A DNA stretch of 38,769 nt from the NCBI GenBank assembly GCA_005776885.1, contig SXOD01000007.1:1-38769 (forward strand), read 5' to 3'. Positions 8,408 through 16,205 of this stretch are shown in pieces. A model generated the notes under the pieces. That model was not told the DNA's origin, searched no databases, and was given only the letters and a program-made list of their open reading frames with translations. The stretch is from Planctomycetia bacterium (GTDB lineage: Bacteria; Planctomycetota; Phycisphaerae; Phycisphaerales; SM1A02). A program made the position numbers and the translations under genes. Position 1 is the first letter of the stretch. Every line of letters starts with the position of its first letter.

Positions 8408-8453
8408 GAAGAGTGCAGTAAACCACATTCTTCAATGGCTCACCCCTGGTCCG

Positions 8454-8467
8454 GCGCGATTTCGCGC
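8454..8467 (-). other. Small GC hairpin after the hydrolase gene
   Basis: The perfect inverted repeat GCGCG-ATTT-CGCGC lies 6 bases beyond the TAA of the upstream minus-strand gene (stop at 8474). No T run follows on the minus strand, so it may be an RNA-end stabiliser or a weak terminator rather than a classical intrinsic terminator. Confidence 0.3.
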
Positions 8468-8473
8468 TGATTA

Positions 8474-9862
8474 TTAGTGATCGTGGCCGTCGCCTGAAGG
8501 GGCCAGCGGCCTTGGCGGCACGAAAAGCCGGGTCCTCGGCTTCGGGGCGGTCATCCCCCCTGAGAGGATCACCGGGACGGTGGTGATCGTCCCTCGGGCG
8601 CCCTGTTGGTCCAGGAGCACCAACTCCCCGATGAGCGCCTGGTAGCGAGCACCCTCGGCCGCGTGGGGCCGCGCCGAGAGCCATTGGTGAGCGTCGCGCG
8701 CCATGGGTTCGCCAACCCACGTCGCCTTGGAGAAGTCCAGTGTTTCGCTGCTGGCGCTCCACAACCGGACCTTGGCGATGTCGCCACTGTCGATCTCGGG
8801 CGCCAGCGTCACGCTGGAGCCGCTCACGGCCAGGGAGGCACCGGGCAGGATGATCGCGGGGTCCTGCGACCATCGGACCAGCCATCGAAGTTCGTCGACA
8901 GGCAACTCGGTGGCCACATCGCCGGCCCGATTCATCCGGTGCGTGGCTCGGAAGGGAGACTTCAGGTCCCACGCGTAATGGTCGAGCGCCTCAAGCGGGT
9001 AGTCGGTGTCATTGGTTCCGCGAACGATCCACACCGGCGCGCGTGCATGCGCCGCAATCGCCGCGGGGTCGACCAAGCCGATGAGCTGCTGCAAGCGCTG
9101 TTGGTCGACCGACGCCACGTCGCGCAGCGATGCGAATGCCTCGCGTCGTTGCTCGGCGAGATTGCCAAGGTCAAACCCAATCATCATCGTCCCAACGACG
9201 CGGTGGTCCACTCCCGCGGCGATCCACGCTCCCCAGCCTCGCACGCCGCCGCCCACGAGCACGAACCGGTCAAGCGGTGCACCGGCTGGCTGGTCCAGGC
9301 TCCAGTGCTCCAGCGTGTCCATGGCGGCGGAGGCCGCGCGAGCCATCGCAATGGGAACTGGTCGGTCCGGGTCGCCCTCGCGGGCGAATGCGGCCAATGA
9401 CGCACCCACCACGGCCGACTCGTCCACGGCGGTGGCGCCGGGGGGCACGTTGGTCAGGACCGCGAGAGGAGAGGAGAGCAGTCGAGCGGCATCGCGCGCC
9501 CGCGGCAGCCAATCCACGCCGGCTGGCGGCAGCCACAGGATGCAGGGACCGGAGGCAGCTTCGGGAGCGAACAAGGCGAGTTCATGGCGCCACGGCTGGC
9601 CATCGACCAGTTGGCTGGTCAGTTCCCAGCGAGTGGTGGAGAGGCCGTCCGCGACGGACGTCGCCGTGACCGTCGCCGCGGCGAACGCTCGCTGTGCGAG
9701 CATGTATCGATCGATGAGCCCCGTGACCGGGGCGTCTGGGGGAATCGGCGGACCCGCCGACGGACCCGCGGAGGCGACCGGCGGGGCCATCGAAGCGACC
9801 AGCGCCACCGCAGCCGGCATCGCGCACCGCGCCAGGAATCGGATGGCATCGGTCGCGGTCAC
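8474..9862 (-). CDS. Secreted PhoPQ-activated pathogenicity-related (PqaA-like) alpha/beta-hydrolase-fold protein, nucleophile missing
   Basis: 462 residues with a signal peptide (about 1-32, ending PVASA). Similarity to the PhoPQ-related (PqaA/AprA) family rests on LTSQLVDGQPWRHELALFAP near 81-100, the elbow region FVLVGGGVRGWGAW and the later GTNDTDYPLEALDHYAWDLK. In the family the elbow reads GASKRGW, with Ser as presumed nucleophile; here it is GGGVRGW, so Gly206 stands in its place. The usual late His is also not evident (RMNRAGDVA). The protein is therefore probably not a conventional hydrolase. It ends in a His/Asp-rich tail (GDGHDH), which might bind metal. The GTG start overlaps the stop of the upstream lipoprotein gene in GTGA, so the two are cotranscribed. 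Confidence 0.7.
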   Translation of the reverse strand: MTATDAIRFLARCAMPAAVALVASMAPPVASAGPSAGPPIPPDAPVTGLIDRYMLAQRAFAAATVTATSVADGLSTTRWELTSQLVDGQPWRHELALFAPEAASGPCILWLPPAGVDWLPRARDAARLLSSPLAVLTNVPPGATAVDESAVVGASLAAFAREGDPDRPVPIAMARAASAAMDTLEHWSLDQPAGAPLDRFVLVGGGVRGWGAWIAAGVDHRVVGTMMIGFDLGNLAEQRREAFASLRDVASVDQQRLQQLIGLVDPAAIAAHARAPVWIVRGTNDTDYPLEALDHYAWDLKSPFRATHRMNRAGDVATELPVDELRWLVRWSQDPAIILPGASLAVSGSSVTLAPEIDSGDIAKVRLWSASSETLDFSKATWVGEPMARDAHQWLSARPHAAEGARYQALIGELVLLDQQGARGTITTVPVILSGGMTAPKPRTRLFVPPRPLAPSGDGHDH

Positions 9863-10734
9863 AGCTCGTCGATCAGCGAGAAGGCGGTGTCGGGACGTTC
9901 GGTCACGCTGAAGTAGATGTTCGCGTCACTGGTCCGGAAGATCATCCGGTTGTCGCCGCCGTTGAGGTCGGCATGGAGGCTGTCGCCATCGGTCCGCCTG
10001 GACTTGAGCAGCCATCGCCCGGCGGTGATTCGCGAATAGACCGTGCCGCCGACGGTCTCGGCGTCGACCTCGGCCGTCGTGCCGGGCGGGAGCCGAACCT
10101 CGATGGCCGAGTCGCTGGTGACGATCGTCATGGGTTCCAGGATGGCGCGGCGCGTGATGAATCGGCAGGTGCCCTTGGTGGTCTCGATGTGGCAGCCATG
10201 GTCCGACTCGCGGACATCCACGTGGCCGCGCGACGTGGCGACCGTGACGGCGCCGAGTTGCGCCACGTCCAAGTCGATGTCCACGCGCTGGAACCAGGGC
10301 TCCCGGTGGCTGGTGGTGCTCTCGATCGTCAGCAGGAACCGGCCGGGCATCACTTCGCGCAGTTCGGTCCGCACCGCGATCTCCGCAAGCGAGGCTTCCG
10401 CCTCGTCGGCCCGGCCCCGGCCATGGACGGCGCGCCTCGTCAACGTGAGCGATCCCCGGCGTGCTCCACCCTCGGCGTGGTGGCCGCGAAGGACGACGTC
10501 GCCGGCAAAATTGCGGATCTCCACGTCGATCGGTTCGTAGATGTCGATCGACTGCGACCCCTCGGCGCTCCGGTGGTCGTGGAAGAGCTCGTTCAGCGGC
10601 GTCGCCACTGACTTGAGTGCTCCCGGCTGCGGCGCGCTGGGCGTGCCGCACCCGAGGAGCGTGGCGATCACGACCGCGACGTGGGCCGTTGCGATCGTGC
10701 GCAGGGCAGCGAATCCTCCGAGCGGGTGGTGCAT
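9859..10734 (-). CDS. Lipoprotein with DUF4097-like beta-repeat domain, function unknown
   Basis: 291 residues with a lipoprotein signal sequence; the lipobox TLLGC places the lipidated Cys at 29. The mature part is a series of short strands with phrases such as VEIRNFAGDVVLRG, VTVATSRGHVDVRESDHGC and LHADLNGGDNRMIFRTSDA. It resembles the stacked beta (DUF4097/putative adhesin) proteins that often accompany anti-sigma or envelope genes. No catalytic motif is seen. It is first in a two-gene unit with the PqaA-like gene. Its ATG lies 9 bases after a TAGACT -10 box and has no Shine-Dalgarno site, suggesting a near-leaderless mRNA. Confidence 0.6.
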   Translation of the reverse strand: MHHPLGGFAALRTIATAHVAVVIATLLGCGTPSAPQPGALKSVATPLNELFHDHRSAEGSQSIDIYEPIDVEIRNFAGDVVLRGHHAEGGARRGSLTLTRRAVHGRGRADEAEASLAEIAVRTELREVMPGRFLLTIESTTSHREPWFQRVDIDLDVAQLGAVTVATSRGHVDVRESDHGCHIETTKGTCRFITRRAILEPMTIVTSDSAIEVRLPPGTTAEVDAETVGGTVYSRITAGRWLLKSRRTDGDSLHADLNGGDNRMIFRTSDANIYFSVTERPDTAFSLIDEL

Positions 10735-10743
10735 CGACCCGGC

Positions 10744-10749
10744 AGTCTA
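10744..10749 (-). promoter_or_regulatory. -10 box TAGACT abutting the lipoprotein start
   Basis: TAGACT on the minus strand, 9 bases before the ATG at 10734. With normal -10 geometry transcription would begin within about 2-3 bases of the start codon. It is back to back with the plus-strand box at 10769, 19 bases away. Confidence 0.5.
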
Positions 10750-10768
10750 TGAACAACGGTGATCGACC

Positions 10769-10774
10769 TAGGAT
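10769..10774 (+). promoter_or_regulatory. -10 box TAGGAT abutting the esterase-like gene start
   Basis: TAGGAT lies 6 bases before the ATG at 10781, so transcription is expected to start at the A of the start codon or next to it. No Shine-Dalgarno sequence is present. Confidence 0.5.
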
Positions 10775-10780
10775 GGTTCG

Positions 10781-12451
10781 ATGGCACGCACCGCTGCGAC
10801 AGGCCGACTCCCGTGGCGTGCCGCATCCGTGTGGCTCGCGGCCGTCGGGTCATTGATCTCGGCGGCGGGAGCCCAGCAGCCATCCGCCCCGGTGCCCGGG
10901 CCAGCGCTCCGTGCGCCACCGGATCCCGCGCCGCAACCCACGATCCCGGACGGGTCGGCCAGCCCGGAGGTCCCCGCCGCGGCGCCTGCGCGGTTGGTGC
11001 CCACTCGAGCAGCGGGCCGAGGACGCGACGCGGTCCCCGAGGGCGAGCGTGACCAGGTCGTGGTGCGATGGGACGCCGAAGCGCTCGGCCCCACTCCCCA
11101 GGCCGGGCGGGTGATCGTGGTGTTTCGGCTCGTTTCGGAGCAGGGGGCGACATCGATGCCCCCGCTGCGGTGGGACACCATTGGAGACAACCAGTGCGTC
11201 GTCGGCGGCGCAATGTTTGCACTTGACGGTCCTGGGGTCGACGTGGCCAGCGAGGGCAGCTGGTGGCCGGTCAGGCCAGACGACCTTGAGGGAGAGTTTG
11301 TCATCGAGGCGATTCTTGACCCCGCCGGCTCATACGCCGGATTGGGAGACGGTGGATCGCCGACGGCACCTCGACTCGTTGCGACGCTGGACCCCGCCGC
11401 GTCGGACCTGATCGAGTTGACGTTGAGCACCAGGGCACCGGCCGAGCGGGTCCCGGAAGGAACGGGCATCATCGCGTTGCACGTGTCGCTCATGGGAAGC
11501 GACCATTCCGCGGCGGCGGGCCCACAGCTGAATGCGGCGGTCATCTTGCCACCAGACCACCCGGGCGATGCCAGCGCCGACGTTCGATGGCCAGTCGTGC
11601 TGGCGATGCCGGACGTCGGAGAGGATTGGCGCGTGTCCACCGAGCTTGCGCCGGCCATCCGCTCTGCCATGGAGGGAGGGATCCTTCCACGAGCCATCTG
11701 GGTGGTCCTCGATCCACGGACCCTGACCGGGTACCTCGGGGGAGCGGACCTGGCCAGGCACGGGGCGTACCACGAGGTGATCGCAAGCGTCTTGCTCCCG
11801 AATCTGGCCGATTCCTTCGGTGCGTGCTCCGGTGCGAGCGACGTCGTGGCCGTCGGCGTCGGGGTTGGCGGCTGGGCGGCGCTGCGGCTGGCGGCCGCAC
11901 TTCCCTTGCGAGTGTCCGCGGCCTTCGCGGTGGCGCCGGCGATCCCCTTCGGAGGAGCCGTCGGGGAAATCTCGTTTCGCGACACGGCCTCCGAGGCCGC
12001 GACAGTCCAGTGGCTGGGCGCGGGGACACATCGCGTGCTCCTGACGGTGGCCGACGAGGTGGCCCTGGCCAAGGTCATCGCCCCGGACGGGTCCTCGGGC
12101 CGGTGGATCGACACGTGGAGGCCCTTCCTCCAATCAGGCGACTTGGTCCCGCTCGTTGAGGCCACCTGGGCGGACTCCTCGGAGTCGATCTCGCGCAGCT
12201 GGGCCATCGTCCCGCTTCGGGACGAGCACCTTGCGTCCGGCACGTCGCAGCAATTCTTCGACTGGTTCGACCGCCGATGTGTCCAAGAGGCGAAGCAGGG
12301 CCGATTCACCCCGTCGGGACGGGGCGGCGTGATCCCAGCCGGTGAGGTGCCATCGCACCAGCGTTGGACCGTGCTGGTCGGCGTGCTCGGGCCAGAGATC
12401 CGGGACCACTTCCGGGCATCGCTCCGGGGCGGCCCGGGCTTCATCCACTAA
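10781..12451 (+). CDS. Secreted esterase-D-like (alpha/beta hydrolase) protein with Gly at the nucleophile position
   Basis: 556 residues. A signal peptide (about 1-31, ending AAGAQ) is followed by a Pro/Ala-rich stretch. The N-terminal third is a strand-rich domain; the C-terminal part resembles the putative esterase family (esterase D, PF00756-like). Supporting phrases are RWPVVLAMPDVGEDW, IWVVLDPRTLTGYL, and the elbow region VVAVGVGVGGWAALRLAAAL followed by AAFAVAPAIPFGG. In active members the elbow is GxSxGG; here it is GVGVGG with Gly361 in place of Ser. A candidate catalytic His is present in PLRDEHLAS. The ATG is fixed by the TAGGAT box 6 bases upstream. It sits head to head with the unit that ends in the PqaA-like gene, which has the same kind of substitution. 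Confidence 0.65.
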   Translation: MARTAATGRLPWRAASVWLAAVGSLISAAGAQQPSAPVPGPALRAPPDPAPQPTIPDGSASPEVPAAAPARLVPTRAAGRGRDAVPEGERDQVVVRWDAEALGPTPQAGRVIVVFRLVSEQGATSMPPLRWDTIGDNQCVVGGAMFALDGPGVDVASEGSWWPVRPDDLEGEFVIEAILDPAGSYAGLGDGGSPTAPRLVATLDPAASDLIELTLSTRAPAERVPEGTGIIALHVSLMGSDHSAAAGPQLNAAVILPPDHPGDASADVRWPVVLAMPDVGEDWRVSTELAPAIRSAMEGGILPRAIWVVLDPRTLTGYLGGADLARHGAYHEVIASVLLPNLADSFGACSGASDVVAVGVGVGGWAALRLAAALPLRVSAAFAVAPAIPFGGAVGEISFRDTASEAATVQWLGAGTHRVLLTVADEVALAKVIAPDGSSGRWIDTWRPFLQSGDLVPLVEATWADSSESISRSWAIVPLRDEHLASGTSQQFFDWFDRRCVQEAKQGRFTPSGRGGVIPAGEVPSHQRWTVLVGVLGPEIRDHFRASLRGGPGFIH

Positions 12452-12454
12452 CCT
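12449..12454 (+). promoter_or_regulatory. -10 box TAACCT containing the previous gene's stop codon
   Basis: TAACCT lies 9 bases before the rlmE ATG. Its first three bases are the TAA stop of the esterase-like gene. The same arrangement and nearly the same 18 bases occur before pyrE. Confidence 0.45.
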
Positions 12455-12463
12455 CGCGCGCCC

Positions 12464-13129
12464 ATGAAGGAAGTGCAGGACTTCTTCTTCCGCAAGGCCA
12501 AGGAAGAGGGCTATCGCGCACGCAGCGCGTACAAGCTGATCGAGATCGACGACCGGAGGAAGTTGCTGCGCAAGGGCGATCGAGTGCTTGACCTCGGGGC
12601 GGCACCTGGCTCCTGGACCCAAGTCGCGGCGGCACGCGTGGGCGAGCATGGACTGGTCGTTGGCGTGGACCTCAAGGCGATCGACCCGCGCGGCCTCCCC
12701 AAGTGGGTCACGCTGATGAAGGCGGACCTGAGGGACTTGGACGCTTCGACGTTTGGCGGCACGTACTTCGACGCGGTGATCAGCGACATGGCCCCGGACA
12801 CGAGCGGGGATCCGTTCGGCGACAGCGTGCGGTCGTGCCACCTCTGCCAGGCGCTGCTGGATCGCCTGCCGAACTGGCTTCGCCGCGGGGGACACTCGAC
12901 GATGAAGGTCTTCGAGGGGGCGGAGTACCCGGAACTGCTCCGTCGGACCGAGCGCCTCTTTGAGGACTCCAAGGGATTCAAGCCTCGGAGTTCGCGCGCC
13001 GAGAGCGTCGAGATGTTCATCGTGTGCAAGGGCTACAAGGGGCACGATGCCGAGCCCGCCCCCGAGTCCAGGCCGGCGCGCCGACGTGGATGGGGCGACG
13101 AGCCGGACGACGTCGATCGATCAGCGTGA
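12464..13129 (+). CDS. rlmE: 23S rRNA (uridine-2'-O)-methyltransferase RlmE (FtsJ)
   Basis: 221 residues, FtsJ/RrmJ family, which 2'-O-methylates U2552 of 23S rRNA (E. coli numbering) during late 50S assembly, using S-adenosylmethionine. The SAM loop is [13 protein letters not shown] (41-53). The K-D-K-E catalytic set is K24 (SAYKLIEID), D108 ([10 protein letters not shown]), K148 (STMKVFEG) and E183 (ESVEMFIVC). The C-terminal 25 residues are a hydrophilic extension ([11 protein letters not shown]) beyond the usual end. Its last 9 bases overlap the end of the convergent dapL. The TAACCT box 9 bases before the ATG indicates its own near-leaderless promoter. Confidence 0.95.
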   Translation: MKEVQDFFFRKAKEEGYRARSAYKLIEIDDRRKLLRKGDRVLDLGAAPGSWTQVAAARVGEHGLVVGVDLKAIDPRGLPKWVTLMKADLRDLDASTFGGTYFDAVISDMAPDTSGDPFGDSVRSCHLCQALLDRLPNWLRRGGHSTMKVFEGAEYPELLRRTERLFEDSKGFKPRSSRAESVEMFIVCKGYKGHDAEPAPESRPARRRGWGDEPDDVDRSA

Positions 13130-14386
13130 GGCGACCGAGGTCCGGGCAAGGGTCTTGAGCCGGGCGCCGACCTCCAGGACGTTCTCGCGGCTGTTGAAGG
13201 CACTCACGCGAAAGTATCCCTCGCCACACCGGCCAAAGCCGGACCCTGGAGTCACGACGACCTGCAGCTCCCGAAGGATGAGGTCGAAGGCCTGCCAGCT
13301 CGTGAGCCCGTCCGGGCACGTGGCCCAGACGTAGGGGGCATTGACGCCGCCGAAGACCCGAAGACCCGCCTCGCGCAGTGACGACGAGAGGAGCCGGGCA
13401 TTCTCCAGATAGAACTCCACCAGCGCGCGGCACTGCGCCCGCCCGGCGTAGGAGTAGAGCGCTTCGGCCCCGCGCTGGACGGGGTACGACACGCCATTGG
13501 AACACGTGGCCCATCGACGCGACCAGAGCGCGTGGAGTGGATGGCGTGAGCCGTCGATGCTGGACGCAAGGAGCGACGTCGGCACCACCGTGTAGCCCGC
13601 TCGCACGCCGGTGAAGCCGCCGACCTTGCTGAAGGAGCGGAACTCGATCGCCACCTCGCGTGCGCCGGGTATCTCATAGATCGAGTGCGGGATGGCCGGG
13701 TCAGTGATGTAGGCCTCGTACGCCGCGTCGAAGATGAGGATGGCGTCTTGCCGATGCGCCCAGTCGACCCACGCCTGCAGCTGCGAGCGTGTGGCCACCG
13801 CGCCAGTGGGATTGTTGGGAAAGCAGAGGTACGCGATGTCCGCGTGTGCCGAAGGCGGTGCCGCGACAAACCCGTCGGCCGCGCCCGTGTCCAGGTACAG
13901 GATGCCGGCGTAGCGACCAGCGTCGGCGCCGGTGAGGGCTGCCCCGGTGTGGCCAGCCATCACGTTGGTGTCGACGTAGACCGGGTAGACCGGATCGGCG
14001 ACCGCAACCCGGATTCCATCGCCGAGGATCTCGAGGATGGCGCTCGCATCGGGCTTGGAGCCATCGGAGAGGAAGATCTCGTCGGGGCTGATGTCGCATC
14101 CGCGCGAGCGGAAGTCACCTTCGGCGATCGCGTGTCGCACGAAGTCATGGCCAGTCGCCGGTGGGTAGCCGCGGAAGGTGTCGCGTGCGCCCATTTCATC
14201 CACGGCGGCACGCATGGCCTCGACCGCGGCACGTGGCAGCGGCTCGGTCACGTCGCCAATGCCGCATCGGATCACGCGCGGCGCCAGGTCGGGGCACTCC
14301 TTCTCGAAGGAGGCGACCCGGCGCGCGATTTCCGGGAACAAGTAGCCAGCGGAGAGCTTCAGGAAATGATGGTTCAGGCGAGCCAT
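13121..14386 (-). CDS. dapL: LL-diaminopimelate aminotransferase
   Basis: 421 residues, class I/II aminotransferase fold. DapL converts tetrahydrodipicolinate directly to LL-diaminopimelate with glutamate as amino donor, for lysine and peptidoglycan precursors; this route is known from planctomycetes, chlamydiae, cyanobacteria and plants. DapL-type features are an N-terminus beginning [52 protein letters not shown] (189-197) and the PLP lysine K254 in [12 protein letters not shown]. The start lies inside the end of the upstream methyltransferase gene (13-base overlap), so it is the last gene of a three-gene unit with the M42 peptidase and the methyltransferase. The tail overlaps convergent rlmE by 9 bases. 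Confidence 0.93.
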   Translation of the reverse strand: MARLNHHFLKLSAGYLFPEIARRVASFEKECPDLAPRVIRCGIGDVTEPLPRAAVEAMRAAVDEMGARDTFRGYPPATGHDFVRHAIAEGDFRSRGCDISPDEIFLSDGSKPDASAILEILGDGIRVAVADPVYPVYVDTNVMAGHTGAALTGADAGRYAGILYLDTGAADGFVAAPPSAHADIAYLCFPNNPTGAVATRSQLQAWVDWAHRQDAILIFDAAYEAYITDPAIPHSIYEIPGAREVAIEFRSFSKVGGFTGVRAGYTVVPTSLLASSIDGSRHPLHALWSRRWATCSNGVSYPVQRGAEALYSYAGRAQCRALVEFYLENARLLSSSLREAGLRVFGGVNAPYVWATCPDGLTSWQAFDLILRELQVVVTPGSGFGRCGEGYFRVSAFNSRENVLEVGARLKTLARTSVASR

Positions 14387-15030
14387 GGGGCGGTCGAGGT
14401 GTTGGGGTCCGTGGAGCGGGTGACCGTCACCGCAACGGCAGGCGGGACGTTGGCCAGCACGACTTCCGTGTGGAGCGCGTGTTCCCGGCCGATCGCGGCC
14501 TCCAGGTGGGCCAGCGCACGGAGTCGCGCCCGACCCCTGGTACCAATGAACGGGGCCTGCGCGCCGCGCACGAGGTAATAGCGGAAAAACGTCATCCGGC
14601 CGCCGGGCCGCAGCGAAGAGAGCATGCGCCCAAAAATGGCATGGACGACCGGGGTCTGGAAGTTGGTGAACGGGAGCCCGCAGACGATCGCGTCGTAGGA
14701 GGGCTCCAGGGGGACAGCCAGCACGTCGCCGCGGAGCAGGCGGATGTCACCCGGTCGTCGCGCCTCCCGGTGCCGAGACAGCATGCCGCGCTCCAGGTGA
14801 TCGCAGAAGCCGTCGTTGAACTCGCAGATGTCCAGGCGATCGCCAGCCCGCAGCGCATCAAGGATCACTTCCGTGAATGGCCCCGTCCCGGGGCCCACCT
14901 CGAGGATCGACCGCTTGCCCGGCATCGCGGAGAGTGGCGCCACCATGCGTTCGGCCAGCGCCGGGGAACTCGGCGCGATCGCGCCTGTTCCCTTGAGGTC
15001 GCGCATGGCGTGGCGGATGAAGTTCAGCAT
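14374..15030 (-). CDS. PmtA-like phospholipid N-methyltransferase (class I SAM methyltransferase)
   Basis: 218 residues from the ATG at 15030. The open frame runs further upstream, but that part overlaps the M42 gene and does not look like the family. The N-terminus ([19 protein letters not shown]) has the pattern of bacterial phosphatidylethanolamine N-methyltransferases of the PmtA type. The SAM-binding glycine motif is [13 protein letters not shown] (about 43-54), followed by acidic motif II (DICEFNDGF). [11 protein letters not shown] occupies the position of the family's SGLP segment. It would make methylated phospholipids such as phosphatidylcholine from PE. A relationship to rRNA dimethyladenosine methyltransferases is an alternative. 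It lies 31 bases after the M42 gene and overlaps dapL by 13 bases; I see no pathway link between the three. Confidence 0.7.
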   Translation of the reverse strand: MLNFIRHAMRDLKGTGAIAPSSPALAERMVAPLSAMPGKRSILEVGPGTGPFTEVILDALRAGDRLDICEFNDGFCDHLERGMLSRHREARRPGDIRLLRGDVLAVPLEPSYDAIVCGLPFTNFQTPVVHAIFGRMLSSLRPGGRMTFFRYYLVRGAQAPFIGTRGRARLRALAHLEAAIGREHALHTEVVLANVPPAVAVTVTRSTDPNTSTAPWLA

Positions 15031-15061
15031 CGAGTGCTCGGCTGGGTGAAGGTGCGAGAGG

Positions 15062-16153
15062 TCACGCGCTCCGGCGCACGAGGTCAAACACCTCATCGCC
15101 ACGCATGGCCAGGGCGGCCGCGGCAAAGACCTCGGCGACCTGGGAGAGGTCTCGGAGCGAGGCCATCTCGACCGTCGTGTGCATGTAGCGCAGCGGGATG
15201 CTCAGCAGTCCGCAGGGGATGCCGCCCACGCTCTTGAAAATGGCGTCGGTGTCCGTCCCGCTGCGACCGGCCGTGGACGCGCGCTGAAGCGGGATCCCCT
15301 TGGCCGCGGCGGCCGTGGCCAGCATCGACGAGACTCCGGGATGGATCGGCGGGCCGATCGCGATCTTGGGGCCGCCACCCAGCTTGAAGGAGCCGTGCTG
15401 GGCGTGGCTGATGCCGGGGCTGTCGGTGGCGTGTCCGACGTCGGTCACGAAAGCAAGGCTCGGATGGAGCGAGTGCGCGACCATGGCGGCGCCGTGAAGC
15501 CCGACCTCTTCCTGGACCGTGCTCACGGCGACAACCCGCACGTGCAGCGACGATGCGGCAGCGGCGACCAGCCGAAGCGCCTCCGCCGCCACGAAGATGC
15601 CGCCGCGGTTGTCGATCGCCCGGGCCACCAGGTAGTCGTCACCGATCAACATGCTGCCGTCGGTGAAGACACCGGCATCGCCGATGTTGAGTCGAGCCGA
15701 CGCCGACGCCTGGTCCTTGGCGCCGATGTCGATGAAGAGTTCGTGGAGCTTGCGGACCTTGGCCTCGCCGGACTTGTCTTGGAGGTGGATGGCTGTCGCA
15801 CCCACCATCCCATGCACGGTTCCCACGCCGGCCACGCTCGACCGGAACTGCACACGCTTCCCGACGATCGCCGCTGGGTCAATCCCGCCGATGGCTCGGC
15901 AGTAGATGAACCCGTTGGCATCGACATGATTGACCGAAAGTCCGATCTCGTCGCAGTGGCCAAAGATCCCCAGCGTGAGCGGCGCATCGGCCGGCCCGGC
16001 CGCGGCCATGGCGTTGCCGTAACTGTCGGTCCAGGTCGAACTGGCGAACGCCGAGACATACGAAAGCCACAATCGTTGTCCCTCGTGCTCGAAACCAGAA
16101 GGTGTCGGCGTGTCGAGGAGCGAGCGGAGGAACGTCAGGCTTTCTGGTCGCAT
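15062..16153 (-). CDS. M42 family metallo-aminopeptidase
   Basis: 363 residues, M42 (TET/FrvX/PepA-like) family of cobalt- or zinc-dependent aminopeptidases that form large dodecameric cytosolic shells and trim short peptides. The co-catalytic metal site is complete: H66 (FGHCDEIG), D181 (ARAIDNRGG), catalytic E215 and E216 (VQEEVGLHG), D238 (VTDVGHATD) and H325 (RYMHTTVEM). No signal peptide, so it acts in the cytosol. It is divergent from the tricorn protease gene, with 52 bases between the starts; M42 peptidases commonly complete the digestion begun by proteases of that kind. First gene of the unit continuing to the methyltransferase and dapL. A TAGCAT box lies 11 bases before the ATG. Confidence 0.93.
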   Translation of the reverse strand: MRPESLTFLRSLLDTPTPSGFEHEGQRLWLSYVSAFASSTWTDSYGNAMAAAGPADAPLTLGIFGHCDEIGLSVNHVDANGFIYCRAIGGIDPAAIVGKRVQFRSSVAGVGTVHGMVGATAIHLQDKSGEAKVRKLHELFIDIGAKDQASASARLNIGDAGVFTDGSMLIGDDYLVARAIDNRGGIFVAAEALRLVAAAASSLHVRVVAVSTVQEEVGLHGAAMVAHSLHPSLAFVTDVGHATDSPGISHAQHGSFKLGGGPKIAIGPPIHPGVSSMLATAAAAKGIPLQRASTAGRSGTDTDAIFKSVGGIPCGLLSIPLRYMHTTVEMASLRDLSQVAEVFAAAALAMRGDEVFDLVRRSA

Positions 16154-16164
16154 GCGGAGGGTCG

Positions 16165-16170
16165 ATGCTA
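16165..16170 (-). promoter_or_regulatory. -10 box TAGCAT for the M42 peptidase unit
   Basis: TAGCAT on the minus strand, 11 bases before the ATG at 16153. It is back to back with the tricorn box at 16194. Confidence 0.4.
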
Positions 16171-16193
16171 CGGGGATTCAACGGCACGAGGGC

Positions 16194-16199
16194 TATGCT
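16194..16199 (+). promoter_or_regulatory. -10 box TATGCT abutting the tricorn start
   Basis: TATGCT lies 6 bases before the ATG at 16206. This supports the shorter start over upstream in-frame codons, which would overlap the divergent M42 gene. Confidence 0.5.
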
Positions 16200-16205
16200 C
16201 ACGGG

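Noticed and set aside
10768-12444. A 558-codon minus-strand frame opposite the esterase-like gene
   Set aside because: Ser/Pro/Thr-rich shadow frame; the plus-strand protein has a signal peptide and family motifs.
14374-15126. The longer 250-codon version of the PmtA-like methyltransferase
   Set aside because: The extra N-terminal codons overlap the end of the M42 gene and do not resemble the family; ATG 15030 starts at the conserved region.
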